A stretch of 64,000 nucleotides of DNA from Pandoraea captiosa (lineage in GTDB: Bacteria; Pseudomonadota; Gammaproteobacteria; Burkholderiales; Burkholderiaceae), in NCBI RefSeq assembly GCF_902459775.1, contig NZ_CABPSQ010000001.1, positions 1,116,001 to 1,180,000 of the forward strand. The letters are read 5' to 3'. A model generated the notes under the pieces. That model did not search any database, was not told the origin of the DNA, and saw only the letters and a program-made list of their open reading frames with translations. Below, piece by piece: positions 19,905 to 28,751 of this stretch. Position 1 is the first letter of the stretch. Every line of letters begins with the position of its first letter. Both the position numbers and the translations under genes were made by a program.

Positions 19905-21298
19905 TGCGTTCGTTGCAGTCACGGCTGGTCGTCACGCTCAGCGCCTGCGCGCTGGGGCTGGCGATCGTAGCGGGTTTCGTTTCCTATGGCGCCGCGTTTC
20001 GCGAGGCCTATCGCTTTCAGGACGACCAGTTGCTGCAACTCGCCGCCCTCGTCGACATCCGCAATCTCGCGGGCGCCGACAGCGCCATCCATGGTCTGCC
20101 CATCGAGGACCACGACTACCGTCTCACGGTCCAGCGTCTCGGCGGCACGTTTCCCGTCACGCTGTCCGACGGATTCCATACGGTTAACACGGGCGAGCAC
20201 ACGTGGCGCGCCTTCGTTCGCACCATCGGCCCGGATCTGCGGATCGTCGTGGCCCAGCCCACCGAAGGCCGCAACGAGATTGCGCGCAACAGCGGTCTGC
20301 GCACCGCGCTACCGTTCGTCGGGTTCGTGCCGTTGCTCATCGCCGCCATCGTCTGGACCGTACGGCGCGCCTGGCGACCGGTTCAGCAGCTGGCCGCCGA
20401 AGTCGACAAGCGGCGCGACACCGATCTGCGCGGTCTCGACACGCAAGGTGCCCCGACGGAGATCGAGCCGTTCATCGTGTCGATCAACCGGCTGCTGTCC
20501 CGTCTGGACAAGGCGCTCGACGAGCAACGCCGCTTCGTCGCCGACGCCGCGCACGAACTTCGCTCGCCGGTGACGGCGCTGGTGATTCAGTCGGAAAATC
20601 TCGACCGCGCGCTGGAGCCGGCAGGCCTCGACACGGAAACGCGCAATCGCCTGATCAAGCTCAAGAGCGGCCTGCATCGCACGCGCACCCTGATCGAACA
20701 ACTGCTCACGCTCGCGCGGGCCCAGAGCGCACCGACCGCTGCGGCAACGCCGCTCACCTTGCTGCCAGCCATTCACGAAGCACTCGAAGACGCCTTCGTG
20801 CTCGCCGATCGCAAGCAGATCGTGCTCGATCTGGCGGACGCCTCCGCCGCCTCCAGCGCGCCCGGACGCTCGAACCTGCGCGTCGCGGGCGCGAAGCGCG
20901 ACATCGTCACCCTGTTGAGCAACATCGTCGGCAACGCCGTGCGCTATACACCCGCAGGCGGCACGGTATCCGTGCGTCTGTCGGCCACGGGGAGCGACGT
21001 GGTCATCGACGTCATCGACTCCGGCCCGGGTATCGATGCAGACAAGCGCGAGCGCGTCTTCGACGCGTTCTACCGTGCGACCGATCACCGCGAATCGCGC
21101 AATCACGGCGACGAAGGCACCGGCCTCGGACTGGCCATCGTACGCGCCATCGTCGACCGCCTGGGCGGCCAGGTCACGCTGAGCGACGCGAACCGGTCGG
21201 GCCCGCGCGGCCTGCACGTGCGAGTCTCGCTCCCCAATCCCGATGCGTCCCCGACGGCCCCTCACGCATCGCAGCCGCCCCAGCCGACCCAGGTTTAG
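19901..21298 (+). CDS. Sensor histidine kinase, PmrB/QseC-like
   Basis: 465 aa from the ATG at 19901, overlapping the response regulator stop. Two membrane helices (SRLVVTLSACALGLAIVAGF and ALPFVGFVPLLIAAIVW) flank a short periplasmic domain of about 110 residues, followed by a HAMP-like linker. The dimerisation/phospho-acceptor motif is FVADAAHELRSPVTAL with H218. The ATPase domain has IVGNAVRYTP (N box), VIDVIDSGPGID (G1) and HGDEGTGLGLAIVRAI (G2). It should phosphorylate the adjacent regulator. The small periplasmic loop is compatible with direct sensing of cations or peptides, which is inference. Confidence 0.87.
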   Translation: MMRSLQSRLVVTLSACALGLAIVAGFVSYGAAFREAYRFQDDQLLQLAALVDIRNLAGADSAIHGLPIEDHDYRLTVQRLGGTFPVTLSDGFHTVNTGEHTWRAFVRTIGPDLRIVVAQPTEGRNEIARNSGLRTALPFVGFVPLLIAAIVWTVRRAWRPVQQLAAEVDKRRDTDLRGLDTQGAPTEIEPFIVSINRLLSRLDKALDEQRRFVADAAHELRSPVTALVIQSENLDRALEPAGLDTETRNRLIKLKSGLHRTRTLIEQLLTLARAQSAPTAAATPLTLLPAIHEALEDAFVLADRKQIVLDLADASAASSAPGRSNLRVAGAKRDIVTLLSNIVGNAVRYTPAGGTVSVRLSATGSDVVIDVIDSGPGIDADKRERVFDAFYRATDHRESRNHGDEGTGLGLAIVRAIVDRLGGQVTLSDANRSGPRGLHVRVSLPNPDASPTAPHASQPPQPTQV

Positions 21299-21340
21299 TC
21301 ATTCACTCCCTAGTTCATCAAGACCGGAAGCCTCGCATTC

Positions 21341-23089
21341 ATGTCCACACGCCCTCAACGTGACGCCGGGTTAGAACCCTGGCCGATTTCCCCTACTGCC
21401 CTGCTATGGCTGCTGGCGATGTTCGCGCTCGTCTGGTTCGGCGTCTTGAACTTTCGTCATCTGATTCCCAGCGACGAAGGCCGCTACGCCGAGATGGCGC
21501 GAGAGATGCTGGCCACGGGCGACTGGGTCACGCCGCGCTACAACGGCTACCTGTACTTCGAAAAGCCGCCGCTCCAGACTTGGATGAACGCGCTGACGTT
21601 CATGATCTTCGGTCTCGGCGACTGGCAGGCCCGTCTCTGGACGGCGCTCACGGGCTTCGGCGGCGTGCTGCTCGTAGGCTACACCGGTCGACGGGTATTC
21701 GGCGCGCGCGCAGGTTTCTTCGCCGCACTGGCGCTGGCCAGCGCCCCGCTGTGGAGCCTGCTGGGCCACTTCAACGTGCTCGACATGGGCCTGTCGTTCA
21801 TGATGACGCTGGTGCTGTGCTCGTTGCTGCTGGCACAGCGCCCGGGGCTCACCGACACGCAAACGCGCAACTGGATGTGGCTGTGCTGGGCGGCGATGGG
21901 CCTGTCGATCCTGAGCAAAGGGTTGATCGGCGTAGTGCTTCCCGGGGCTGTCCTCGTCATCTACACGCTGATTTCGCGCGACTGGGCGCTGTGGAAGCGA
22001 CTGCATCTCGTGAGCGGTCTGATCGTGCTGCTCGCCGTCACCGTGCCGTGGTTCGCCGCCGTCATGTCGCGTAATCCGTCGTTCTTCGACTTCTTCTTCA
22101 TCAACGAGCACTTCAACCGCTTCCTCAAGCCGGACCACAACCGTCCGGGTGCGCTGTGGTACTTCGTTCCGGTGCTGATCGTCGGGTTCCTGCCCTGGCT
22201 GTCGATGATTCCCCGCGCGGTTGCGGGGTCGCGCGCCGTGCCGCGTCAGGCGAACGGCTTCCGTCCGGTGCTGATGATCACGGTCTGGGCCGTCTTCATT
22301 TTCTGCTTCTTCTCGCTTTCGCACTCGAAGCTCATTTCGTACGTGCTGCCGATCGTGCCCGCGATCGCCATGCTGTTCGGTCTGGGGCTCGCCGGGATGA
22401 CGCGTGAGTCGCTGCGCAAGCACCTCGTCGTGTCGGCCGTGCTCTTCATCGCAACGATCATCACGGGGCTGGTGTTCCTGTCGCATCACTCGGACAGCCG
22501 CAACCCCGTGCAGGCATATCAGACGTTTACCTACTACCTGTACGCCGCGAGCGTCGTGGGACTGATCGGCATCGCCATGACCCGCTGGCTGAGCCTGCGC
22601 AGTACGAAGCAAGCCCTGATCGCGTTCGCGGGGACGTGGCTGACCTTTGCGATGATCGGCGGCTCCGGTCACGAAGCCTTCGGGCGCGGCAGCTCCGGCA
22701 TCGACCTCGTGCCGGCGGTGCGCGCCGAGATGGATCGACTGGGCCCCGACACGCCGTTCTACTCGGTCGGCACGCTCGACCACACGATGCCGTACTACCT
22801 GCGTCAACCGATGATCATGGTCGCGGTACAGGACGAACTGGAATTCGGCATCTCGCAAGCGCCCGATAGCTGGGTGCCGACGCTGGAGAAGTTCGTGGAC
22901 GTCTGGATGGCGGCGCCGAAGGCGCTCGCGCTGGTCGATCCGCAAAAGTTCACGGTGCTCGAAACGCTCGGCTTGCCGATGAAGATCATCGCGCGCGACA
23001 ACCGTCGTGTGATGATTGAAAAGCCGATGGCCGGCGAGCCGGCGACCGGAGCAGTACCCGCCGGCGCATCGGCACCTGCGGCCAACTGA
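21341..23089 (+). CDS. arnT: ArnT-like lipid A glycosyltransferase (GT83/PMT superfamily)
   Basis: 582 aa integral membrane protein with about a dozen hydrophobic helices and a C-terminal soluble part. The N-terminal periplasmic loop carries the GT-C hallmark: IPSDEGRYAEMAREMLATGD with the acidic residues expected for metal/substrate binding, then RYNGYLYFEKPPLQTWMNAL. This is the ArnT pattern, which transfers 4-amino-4-deoxy-L-arabinose from undecaprenyl phosphate to lipid A on the periplasmic side and confers polymyxin resistance. It follows a PmrAB-like pair after 42 bp, so it is probably their main target. The other arn genes are not here. A relative that transfers another sugar cannot be excluded. 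A strong terminator follows. Confidence 0.8.
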   Translation: MSTRPQRDAGLEPWPISPTALLWLLAMFALVWFGVLNFRHLIPSDEGRYAEMAREMLATGDWVTPRYNGYLYFEKPPLQTWMNALTFMIFGLGDWQARLWTALTGFGGVLLVGYTGRRVFGARAGFFAALALASAPLWSLLGHFNVLDMGLSFMMTLVLCSLLLAQRPGLTDTQTRNWMWLCWAAMGLSILSKGLIGVVLPGAVLVIYTLISRDWALWKRLHLVSGLIVLLAVTVPWFAAVMSRNPSFFDFFFINEHFNRFLKPDHNRPGALWYFVPVLIVGFLPWLSMIPRAVAGSRAVPRQANGFRPVLMITVWAVFIFCFFSLSHSKLISYVLPIVPAIAMLFGLGLAGMTRESLRKHLVVSAVLFIATIITGLVFLSHHSDSRNPVQAYQTFTYYLYAASVVGLIGIAMTRWLSLRSTKQALIAFAGTWLTFAMIGGSGHEAFGRGSSGIDLVPAVRAEMDRLGPDTPFYSVGTLDHTMPYYLRQPMIMVAVQDELEFGISQAPDSWVPTLEKFVDVWMAAPKALALVDPQKFTVLETLGLPMKIIARDNRRVMIEKPMAGEPATGAVPAGASAPAAN

Positions 23090-23117
23090 CCGCCCGCAGG
23101 ACGGCGACACCCCAACG

Positions 23118-23155
23118 AAAAACGGCTGAGGCGGAATTCCGCCTCAGCCGTTTTT
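23118..23155. terminator. Strong bidirectional rho-independent terminator
   Basis: Perfect inverted repeat: AAAAACGGCTGAGGCGGAA with its exact complement, no real loop beyond the central bases, giving A5 on the left and T5 (then CTTTT) on the right. It lies between the convergent arnT-like and encapsulin genes and should stop transcripts from both sides. Confidence 0.92.
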
Positions 23156-23181
23156 CTTTTTACGTCAGTAAGTTAGACGCA

Positions 23182-24012
23182 TTACTTCGACTTCTTTCTC
23201 GCACCGACAGGCTTGGCATTGCCCACCGACACACCGGCCTCGGCCGTGAGCATCAGGAACGTAAAGGTCTCTTCCAGATACAGTCGAACGGTCGTGGCCG
23301 TGTGATCGAGGTAACCGATGGAGACGTCCTGGCCGATGTGCATCTCGTAGTCACCGCCGCGCGTCGAGAGAATGCAGCCGCCGTCAATGGCCGGCGCCCA
23401 GATGATCTCGCCGCTCACGATGTGGCCGATGTGCTCGAGAATCGGATAACCCTGGTCGTTGGCTTCGGCCACGGCGGTGTACGCGTCGGCGCCCAGCAAC
23501 ACACTGTACGGACCGTCAACGCCTTCCAGACGCAGTTGCTCCAGCGCTTTGGCAATGACCGTCGGGTAATCGGCAATGTCGTCCGGCAGCGGCAGCACGG
23601 GATTCGAGGAACCCTGACGCACGCCCGTAATGCGCGCGGCCTCGTAGCCGTCGAAGATGGCACGGTCTTCGGCGTACGCCAGCTTGATCGCCGCGTCCTT
23701 GGCCGGTTGCCAGTCCGAATCGTTCGCGCCTCGCTCGACATCGTCGATCGCTTCGCGCGAGAGCTCGAACGGCACGCGCAGCACCACGAGCGGCAGCACC
23801 TCGCGCTGACGCGCGCTCACGCCGTCGAGCGGCGCGTCGATGGCCTGCTGATGACCGGTGCCGACACCGGAGAGCGCCAGACCGCTCGGGCCCTTGACGT
23901 CGACAACGCGACGAGCGGCCACCGTGCGCTTGAATGTACGGGCCACCTCTTCTTCGATTTGCGCCCACGCGGCGCTCGAAATGGGGGCCAGTTCGCGATG
24001 CAGGTTATTCAT
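23182..24012 (-). CDS. Encapsulin shell protein, family 1 (linocin M18-like)
   Basis: 276 aa, close to the length of known encapsulins (about 265). The HK97-type shell pattern is recognisable along its length: MNNLHRELAPISSAAWAQIE at the N-terminus (the region that holds cargo peptides inside), GLALSGVGTG, EVLPLVVLRVPFELSREAID, DSDWQPAKDAAIKLAYAEDR, AIFDGY, and a C-terminal GYLDHTATTVRLYLEETFTF. These proteins self-assemble into icosahedral protein cages in the cytoplasm. The start codon overlaps the stop of the DyP peroxidase gene (ATGA), and that peroxidase ends with an encapsulation tag, so shell and cargo are coupled. A lysine-rich tail (ARKKSK) ends the protein. Confidence 0.95.
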   Translation of the reverse strand: MNNLHRELAPISSAAWAQIEEEVARTFKRTVAARRVVDVKGPSGLALSGVGTGHQQAIDAPLDGVSARQREVLPLVVLRVPFELSREAIDDVERGANDSDWQPAKDAAIKLAYAEDRAIFDGYEAARITGVRQGSSNPVLPLPDDIADYPTVIAKALEQLRLEGVDGPYSVLLGADAYTAVAEANDQGYPILEHIGHIVSGEIIWAPAIDGGCILSTRGGDYEMHIGQDVSIGYLDHTATTVRLYLEETFTFLMLTAEAGVSVGNAKPVGARKKSK

Positions 24013-25142
24013 GCCTGAGAAACTCCTTTGAGCGATCCGATTTGCAACGAGCCGTCCGCAATGGCGGGGCTCGCCTGATGAGAAGTGGTTTGCGCCGTTG
24101 CCACAGACCGGTCGAGCACCTGAACGCTCGACGGCTGGGCATCGATCAGGGTTTTGATGACGTTGGCGGATTCGGCCGCAGCCGCCTGCGGCGAGCGCTC
24201 CGCCAGCGCTTCGAGCAGGGCCGCCGAGGGCACGAAGAACAGTCCGCCGGTCACGGCCGTGCTGAAGTCGAGCAGGCGGTCGTAGTTGCCGGGCGGCTTG
24301 CCGACGAACATGTTCTCGAGCATTTGCTCGATGGGCCACGGCGAGCGGGCGTATCCGATGAAAAACGTGCCGAACTCGCCCGATCCGGGGCGCCCGAACG
24401 GCATGTTGTCGCGCAGGATCTTCACTTCCTTGCCGTCCACTTCGAGCGTGGTCAGCGCGCTGTGAGAATTGCTCGGCTTCACGTCCTCGTCGAGTTCGAC
24501 GTCCGAAAATTTGGTGCGGCCGATAATGCGCTCCTGCACTTCGACCGGCAGTGCGTTCCAGCCCGTCATGTCGTGCAGATACTTCTGCACCAGCACGTAA
24601 CTGCCACCGGCGAACTCGGGGTCTTCGTCGCCCATCACCGTGAAATCGAGCGCCTCCTGGCCTTCCGGATTCTCGGTGCCATCGACGAAGCCGATCATGG
24701 CGCGCATATCGAAATAGCGGAAGCCGTGGACTTCGTCGACCACGGTCACGGCGTCGCCCAGCTTGCCCAGCATGAGCGTGGCGAGATCGAAGCACAGGTC
24801 CATCTGCTCGGCGCGAATGTGCAGCAGCAAGTCGCCCGGCGTGGCCGGGGCGTGACGCTTGCCCGAGCCGAACTCCCGAAACGGATGCAGCTCGGCCGGA
24901 CGCGGCGCGCCGAACAGGCGATCCCAGGCGTTGTCGCTAAAGCCGACCACGCACGACAGATTGCCCGTGGGCACGCGCTTGCCGACCGCGCGCACATAAG
25001 CGGCGGCATCGGCACACCAGCCTCGCACAGCGGCGTGCGCGGCCTCATCGTCGCGAATCGTGGCGACGAGGAAGATGGCGCTGCGGGTGACTTTGCCGGA
25101 AACCGGCTGAGGTTCAGGGGGGGACGTCGGGCGTTCGGTCAT
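24009..25142 (-). CDS. DyP-type haem peroxidase, encapsulin cargo
   Basis: 377 aa from ATG 25142; the frame is open far upstream, but only this start gives the DyP N-terminus. Catalytic landmarks match the DypB class: GFVDGTENP (151-159) with D154, proximal haem ligand H227 in KPSNSHSAL, and distal R244 with N246 in KILRDNMPFG. After the catalytic domain (to about 315), a loose Ala/Ser-rich linker leads to residues 363-373, DGSLQIGSLKG, which matches the encapsulin-targeting consensus (L-x-IGSLK). The enzyme uses H2O2 to oxidise dyes, phenolics or lignin-like compounds, here inside a protein cage. First gene of the pair; encapsulin follows with a 4-bp overlap. Confidence 0.94.
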   Translation of the reverse strand: MTERPTSPPEPQPVSGKVTRSAIFLVATIRDDEAAHAAVRGWCADAAAYVRAVGKRVPTGNLSCVVGFSDNAWDRLFGAPRPAELHPFREFGSGKRHAPATPGDLLLHIRAEQMDLCFDLATLMLGKLGDAVTVVDEVHGFRYFDMRAMIGFVDGTENPEGQEALDFTVMGDEDPEFAGGSYVLVQKYLHDMTGWNALPVEVQERIIGRTKFSDVELDEDVKPSNSHSALTTLEVDGKEVKILRDNMPFGRPGSGEFGTFFIGYARSPWPIEQMLENMFVGKPPGNYDRLLDFSTAVTGGLFFVPSAALLEALAERSPQAAAAESANVIKTLIDAQPSSVQVLDRSVATAQTTSHQASPAIADGSLQIGSLKGVSQA

Positions 25143-25487
25143 TGCTTTCCTGCGTGGGGCTTGGGTTCTCGACGCCAGCCACGGCAACGGCGGTCGAAAG
25201 GCAGACCGTAGGCTATCGGGCGGCGACTTTTGGTACGTCAACTTTATAACGCAACACGCCGTAATATGCCACTCCCGCAGGCATGCCGTCGAGCAAAGCC
25301 TTATACGGCGCGGGTTTACGGACCGTCGTTCGAATTCTGTCAATTTCGCCATTTTCGCGCCATTTTGGCGTTGGGCGTGCGCCCCTACCATGGCGGCGAT
25401 CCTTCCGATACCGGTGGCGCGCCATGCTGCGCTCACGGCACGGCCCTCCTCCATACGCCTGTGACTGCGCCCGAGCGCGTCTGAATC
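25143..25487. other. Divergent intergenic region, DyP operon and RND pump
   Basis: 345 bp with no convincing gene. AT-richer than its flanks around 25220-25370. It must hold both promoters. A TTATAA-type -10 for the DyP side may lie near 25240 on the minus strand, with a weak -35. The direct repeat at 25347-25366 is listed separately. No palindromic OxyR-like site was evident. Confidence 0.5.
25347..25366 (+). promoter_or_regulatory. 11-bp-spaced direct repeat upstream of the RND pump
   Basis: CGCCATTTT occurs at 25347-25355 and 25358-25366, period 11 bp, about 120 bp before the RND pump start. This spacing suits an OmpR-family response regulator; such a regulator is encoded at the end of the same gene string (31628). 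Candidate operator, not proven. Confidence 0.45.
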
Positions 25488-28400
25488 ATGTGGATTGTCA
25501 ACGTTGCGCTCAAACGGCCCTACACGTTCATCGTGATGGCCATTCTGATTCTGCTCGCCACGCCGCTCGCGCTCATGCGCACCCCCGTGGATGTGCTGCC
25601 GGAAATCAACATCCCTGTCATCAGCGTCATCTGGACCTATAACGGCCTGTCCGCACAGGACATTGCCGACCGGATGATTTCCGGCAACGAACGCGGGCTG
25701 ACGACGACCGTCAACAACATCGAGCACATCGAGTCGCAGTCGCTGCCCGGCATCGGCATCATCAAGATCTTCCTGCAACCGACGGCCAACATTCAGACCG
25801 CCATTGCGCAGGTCGTCGCGGTCGAACAGGCGCAGGTCAAGCAAATGCCGCCGGGAGCGACGCCGCCGCTGGTCATCAGTTACTCGGCGTCGTCGATTCC
25901 GGTCATGCAGTTGGGCCTGTCGAGCCCGAGCCTGTCCGAACCGGCGCTCAACGACACCGCGCTCAATTTCCTGCGTCCGCAGCTCGTGACGATTCCCGGC
26001 GCCGCGGTGCCCTATCCGTATGGCGGCAAGACGCGGCTGATTTCGGTCGACATCGACACGCGCGCACTGCTTGCCAAGGGCCTGACGGCACAGGACGTGG
26101 TCGCCGCGGTCAACGCACAGAACCTGATTCTGCCGACCGGCACCGCCAAGATCGGGCCGCGGGAATATACCGTTGACATGAACGGCTCTCCTCCGACGGT
26201 GGAGGGATTGAACAACATCCCGGTACGCACCGTTGCCGGGGCCACGACCTATCTGCGCGAAGTCGCCCACGTTCGCACCGGCTTCTCGCCGCAGACGAAC
26301 ATCGTGCGTCAGAACGGCCAGCGCGGCGTGCTCATGTCCGTGATGAAGACGGGCGACGCCTCGACGCTGTCGGTCGTAGACTCGCTCAAGGCGATTCTGC
26401 CGGAGGCCAGAGCGGCCTTGCCTGCCGATCTTCATATCTCGGCCCTTTTCGATCAGTCTGTCTTCGTGAAAGCTGCGGTGCAGGGCGTGATTCATGAAGC
26501 GCTGATCGCCGCGGCGCTCACCGCCGCCATGATCCTGCTGTTCCTCGGCAACTGGCGCAGCACCTGCATCATCGCCATTTCGATCCCGCTCTCGATCCTG
26601 TCCTCGCTGCTCGCGCTTCACGCGCTCGGCCAGACGATCAACATCATGACGCTGGGCGGGCTGGCGCTGGCGGTGGGGATTCTGGTCGACGACGCGACCG
26701 TGACCATCGAGAACATCGAGCGGCATCTTCACATGGGCACGCCCCTGCATCAGGCGATTCTCGACGGCGCGGGCGAAATCGCCGTGCCGGCGCTCGTCTC
26801 GACCCTGTGTATCTGCATCGTGTTCGTGCCGATGTTCTTCCTCACGGGCGTGGCGCGCTACCTCTTCGTGCCGCTGGCCGAGGCGGTGGTATTCGCCATG
26901 CTCGCGTCGTACATCCTCTCGCGCACGCTCGTGCCCACGCTCGCCATGCTGCTCATGGGTCATGCGCACGCGGGCGCGCCAAATGCCAGGCCAGGCATGT
27001 TCCGCCGCCTCTACCTGCGCTTTGACGCCGGGTTCGAGCGCATGCGCGCGGCCTATATCGTGGTGCTCTCCACGCTGCTGGTGCGCCGCCGCGTTTTCGC
27101 GACAGGGTTTCTCGCATTCTGTGTTCTGTCGATGGGGCTGGTGTTCGCGCTGGGCGCGGACTTCTTTCCATCGGTCGATGCGGGCAACATCCGCATGCAC
27201 ATGCGCGCGCCGACAGGCACGCGCATCGAAGAAACGGCGCGGCTGGCCGACGAAGTCGAGAAAGTGGTGCGCGAGGTGGTCCCCGCCAACGAACTGGAGA
27301 CGATTCTCGACAACCTCGGCCTGCCCTACAGCGGCATCAACCTGTCGTACAGCAACGCCGGGACGATCGGCACGCTCGATGGCGAGATTCAGATCGCGCT
27401 GACGCCGGACCACCACCCGAGCGCGACGTACGTCGACAAGCTGCGCGCCCTCCTGCCGCAACGCTTCCCCGGCGTGGAGTTCTTCTTTCAGCCGGCGGAC
27501 ATCGTCACGCAGATCCTCAACTTCGGCCTGCCCGCAGCCATCGACATTCAGATCAGCGGCAACCAGCAACTGGCGAATTTCGACGTGGCGACGAAGCTGC
27601 TCAAGCAGGTGCGCCAGGTACCGGGGACCGTCGATGCGCACATCCAGCAACGGGTGAACGCCCCGACGATCCACCTCGACATGGACCGCACGCGTTTGCA
27701 GCAACTGAATCTGAACGCCAATGCCGTCGCCCAGAATGTGCTGATTTCGCTCTCGGGCAGTTCGCAGACTTCCCCCGGCTTCTGGTTCAATGAACAGAAC
27801 GGCGTGGAGTACAGCCTCTCGGTGCAGTCGCCGCAATACCGCATCAGTTCCATCGACGACTTGCTGCGTCTGCCGGTCGCAGGAACGACCGGCACCGGAC
27901 AGTCGCAGTTGCTGGGCAACTTCGTGAAGGTCGAGCCGACGCAGCGCTTCGCCGTGGTGAGCCACTACAACATCCGACCGGTCATCGACATTTTCGTGAG
28001 CGTGGAAGGCCGGGATCTGGGCAGCGTGGCCGGTGACATCAACCGCCTGGTCGCTCAGGCCAGGCAGGCGCTGCCGCGTGGCAGCCAGATCGTCGTACGT
28101 GGTCAGGTCAGCACGATGCAAAGCTCGTACCTGGGCCTGGGCATCGGCGTGGCGATGGCCATCGTGCTCGTGTATTTGCTCATCGTGGTGAACTTTCAGT
28201 CTTGGGTCGACCCGCTCATCATCGTGAGCGCCCTGCCCGCCGCGCTGGCGGGTATCGTCTGGATGCTGTTCCTGTCCGGCACCCGGCTGTCGGTGCCCGC
28301 GCTGACCGGCGCCATCATGACGATGGGGGTCGCGACCGCGAACAGCATTCTCGTGGTCGCCTTCGCGCGACAGCGCATGCAAGCCGGCATGGCGCCGCTC

Positions 28401-28694
28401 ACCGCCGCGCTCGAAGCCGGAGCGAGCCGCATTCGGCCGGTACTGATGACCGCGCTGGCCATGATCATCGGCATGGTGCCCATGGCGCTCGGCCTCGGGG
28501 AAGGTGCGGAACAGAACGCACCGCTGGGCCGCGCGGTGATCGGCGGGCTGATGTTCGCCACGGTATCGACGCTCTTTTTCGTGCCGCTGGTCTTCGCCGG
28601 CGTTCACACGCGACTCGCACGACGCCACGCCCGGCGTACGGCACAAGCAACGCGCGAAGCACCCGGTGGCGACGACGACCGCGCGAACCACTGA
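25488..28694 (+). CDS. RND-family efflux pump, inner-membrane permease
   Basis: 1068 aa, the normal size for an AcrB/MdtB-like proton-driven exporter. The first membrane helix is MWIVNVALKRPYTFIVMAIL; two large periplasmic loops lie between helices 1-2 and 7-8. The TM4 signature GGLALAVGILVDDATVTIEN contains the paired Asp of the proton relay. A second helix block occurs near the C-terminus (GVATANSILVVAFARQRMQA; MIIGMVPMALGLGEGAEQNA). Not of the heavy-metal CzcA type by these motifs; hydrophobic drug or solvent export (HAE group) is more likely. First gene of a five-gene string: adaptor, outer-membrane factor, response regulator, kinase. Confidence 0.92.
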   Translation: MWIVNVALKRPYTFIVMAILILLATPLALMRTPVDVLPEINIPVISVIWTYNGLSAQDIADRMISGNERGLTTTVNNIEHIESQSLPGIGIIKIFLQPTANIQTAIAQVVAVEQAQVKQMPPGATPPLVISYSASSIPVMQLGLSSPSLSEPALNDTALNFLRPQLVTIPGAAVPYPYGGKTRLISVDIDTRALLAKGLTAQDVVAAVNAQNLILPTGTAKIGPREYTVDMNGSPPTVEGLNNIPVRTVAGATTYLREVAHVRTGFSPQTNIVRQNGQRGVLMSVMKTGDASTLSVVDSLKAILPEARAALPADLHISALFDQSVFVKAAVQGVIHEALIAAALTAAMILLFLGNWRSTCIIAISIPLSILSSLLALHALGQTINIMTLGGLALAVGILVDDATVTIENIERHLHMGTPLHQAILDGAGEIAVPALVSTLCICIVFVPMFFLTGVARYLFVPLAEAVVFAMLASYILSRTLVPTLAMLLMGHAHAGAPNARPGMFRRLYLRFDAGFERMRAAYIVVLSTLLVRRRVFATGFLAFCVLSMGLVFALGADFFPSVDAGNIRMHMRAPTGTRIEETARLADEVEKVVREVVPANELETILDNLGLPYSGINLSYSNAGTIGTLDGEIQIALTPDHHPSATYVDKLRALLPQRFPGVEFFFQPADIVTQILNFGLPAAIDIQISGNQQLANFDVATKLLKQVRQVPGTVDAHIQQRVNAPTIHLDMDRTRLQQLNLNANAVAQNVLISLSGSSQTSPGFWFNEQNGVEYSLSVQSPQYRISSIDDLLRLPVAGTTGTGQSQLLGNFVKVEPTQRFAVVSHYNIRPVIDIFVSVEGRDLGSVAGDINRLVAQARQALPRGSQIVVRGQVSTMQSSYLGLGIGVAMAIVLVYLLIVVNFQSWVDPLIIVSALPAALAGIVWMLFLSGTRLSVPALTGAIMTMGVATANSILVVAFARQRMQAGMAPLTAALEAGASRIRPVLMTALAMIIGMVPMALGLGEGAEQNAPLGRAVIGGLMFATVSTLFFVPLVFAGVHTRLARRHARRTAQATREAPGGDDDRANH

Positions 28695-28751
28695 AAGCGC
28701 CACGACCGACACCCAACACACCAGATACCAAGATTTGACGGGTTGAACGAC

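Noticed and set aside
21404-23110. 568-residue minus-strand frame opposite the arnT-like gene
   Set aside because: Very Arg/His/Gln-rich, no membrane or catalytic pattern, exactly covers a convincing membrane protein on the other strand.
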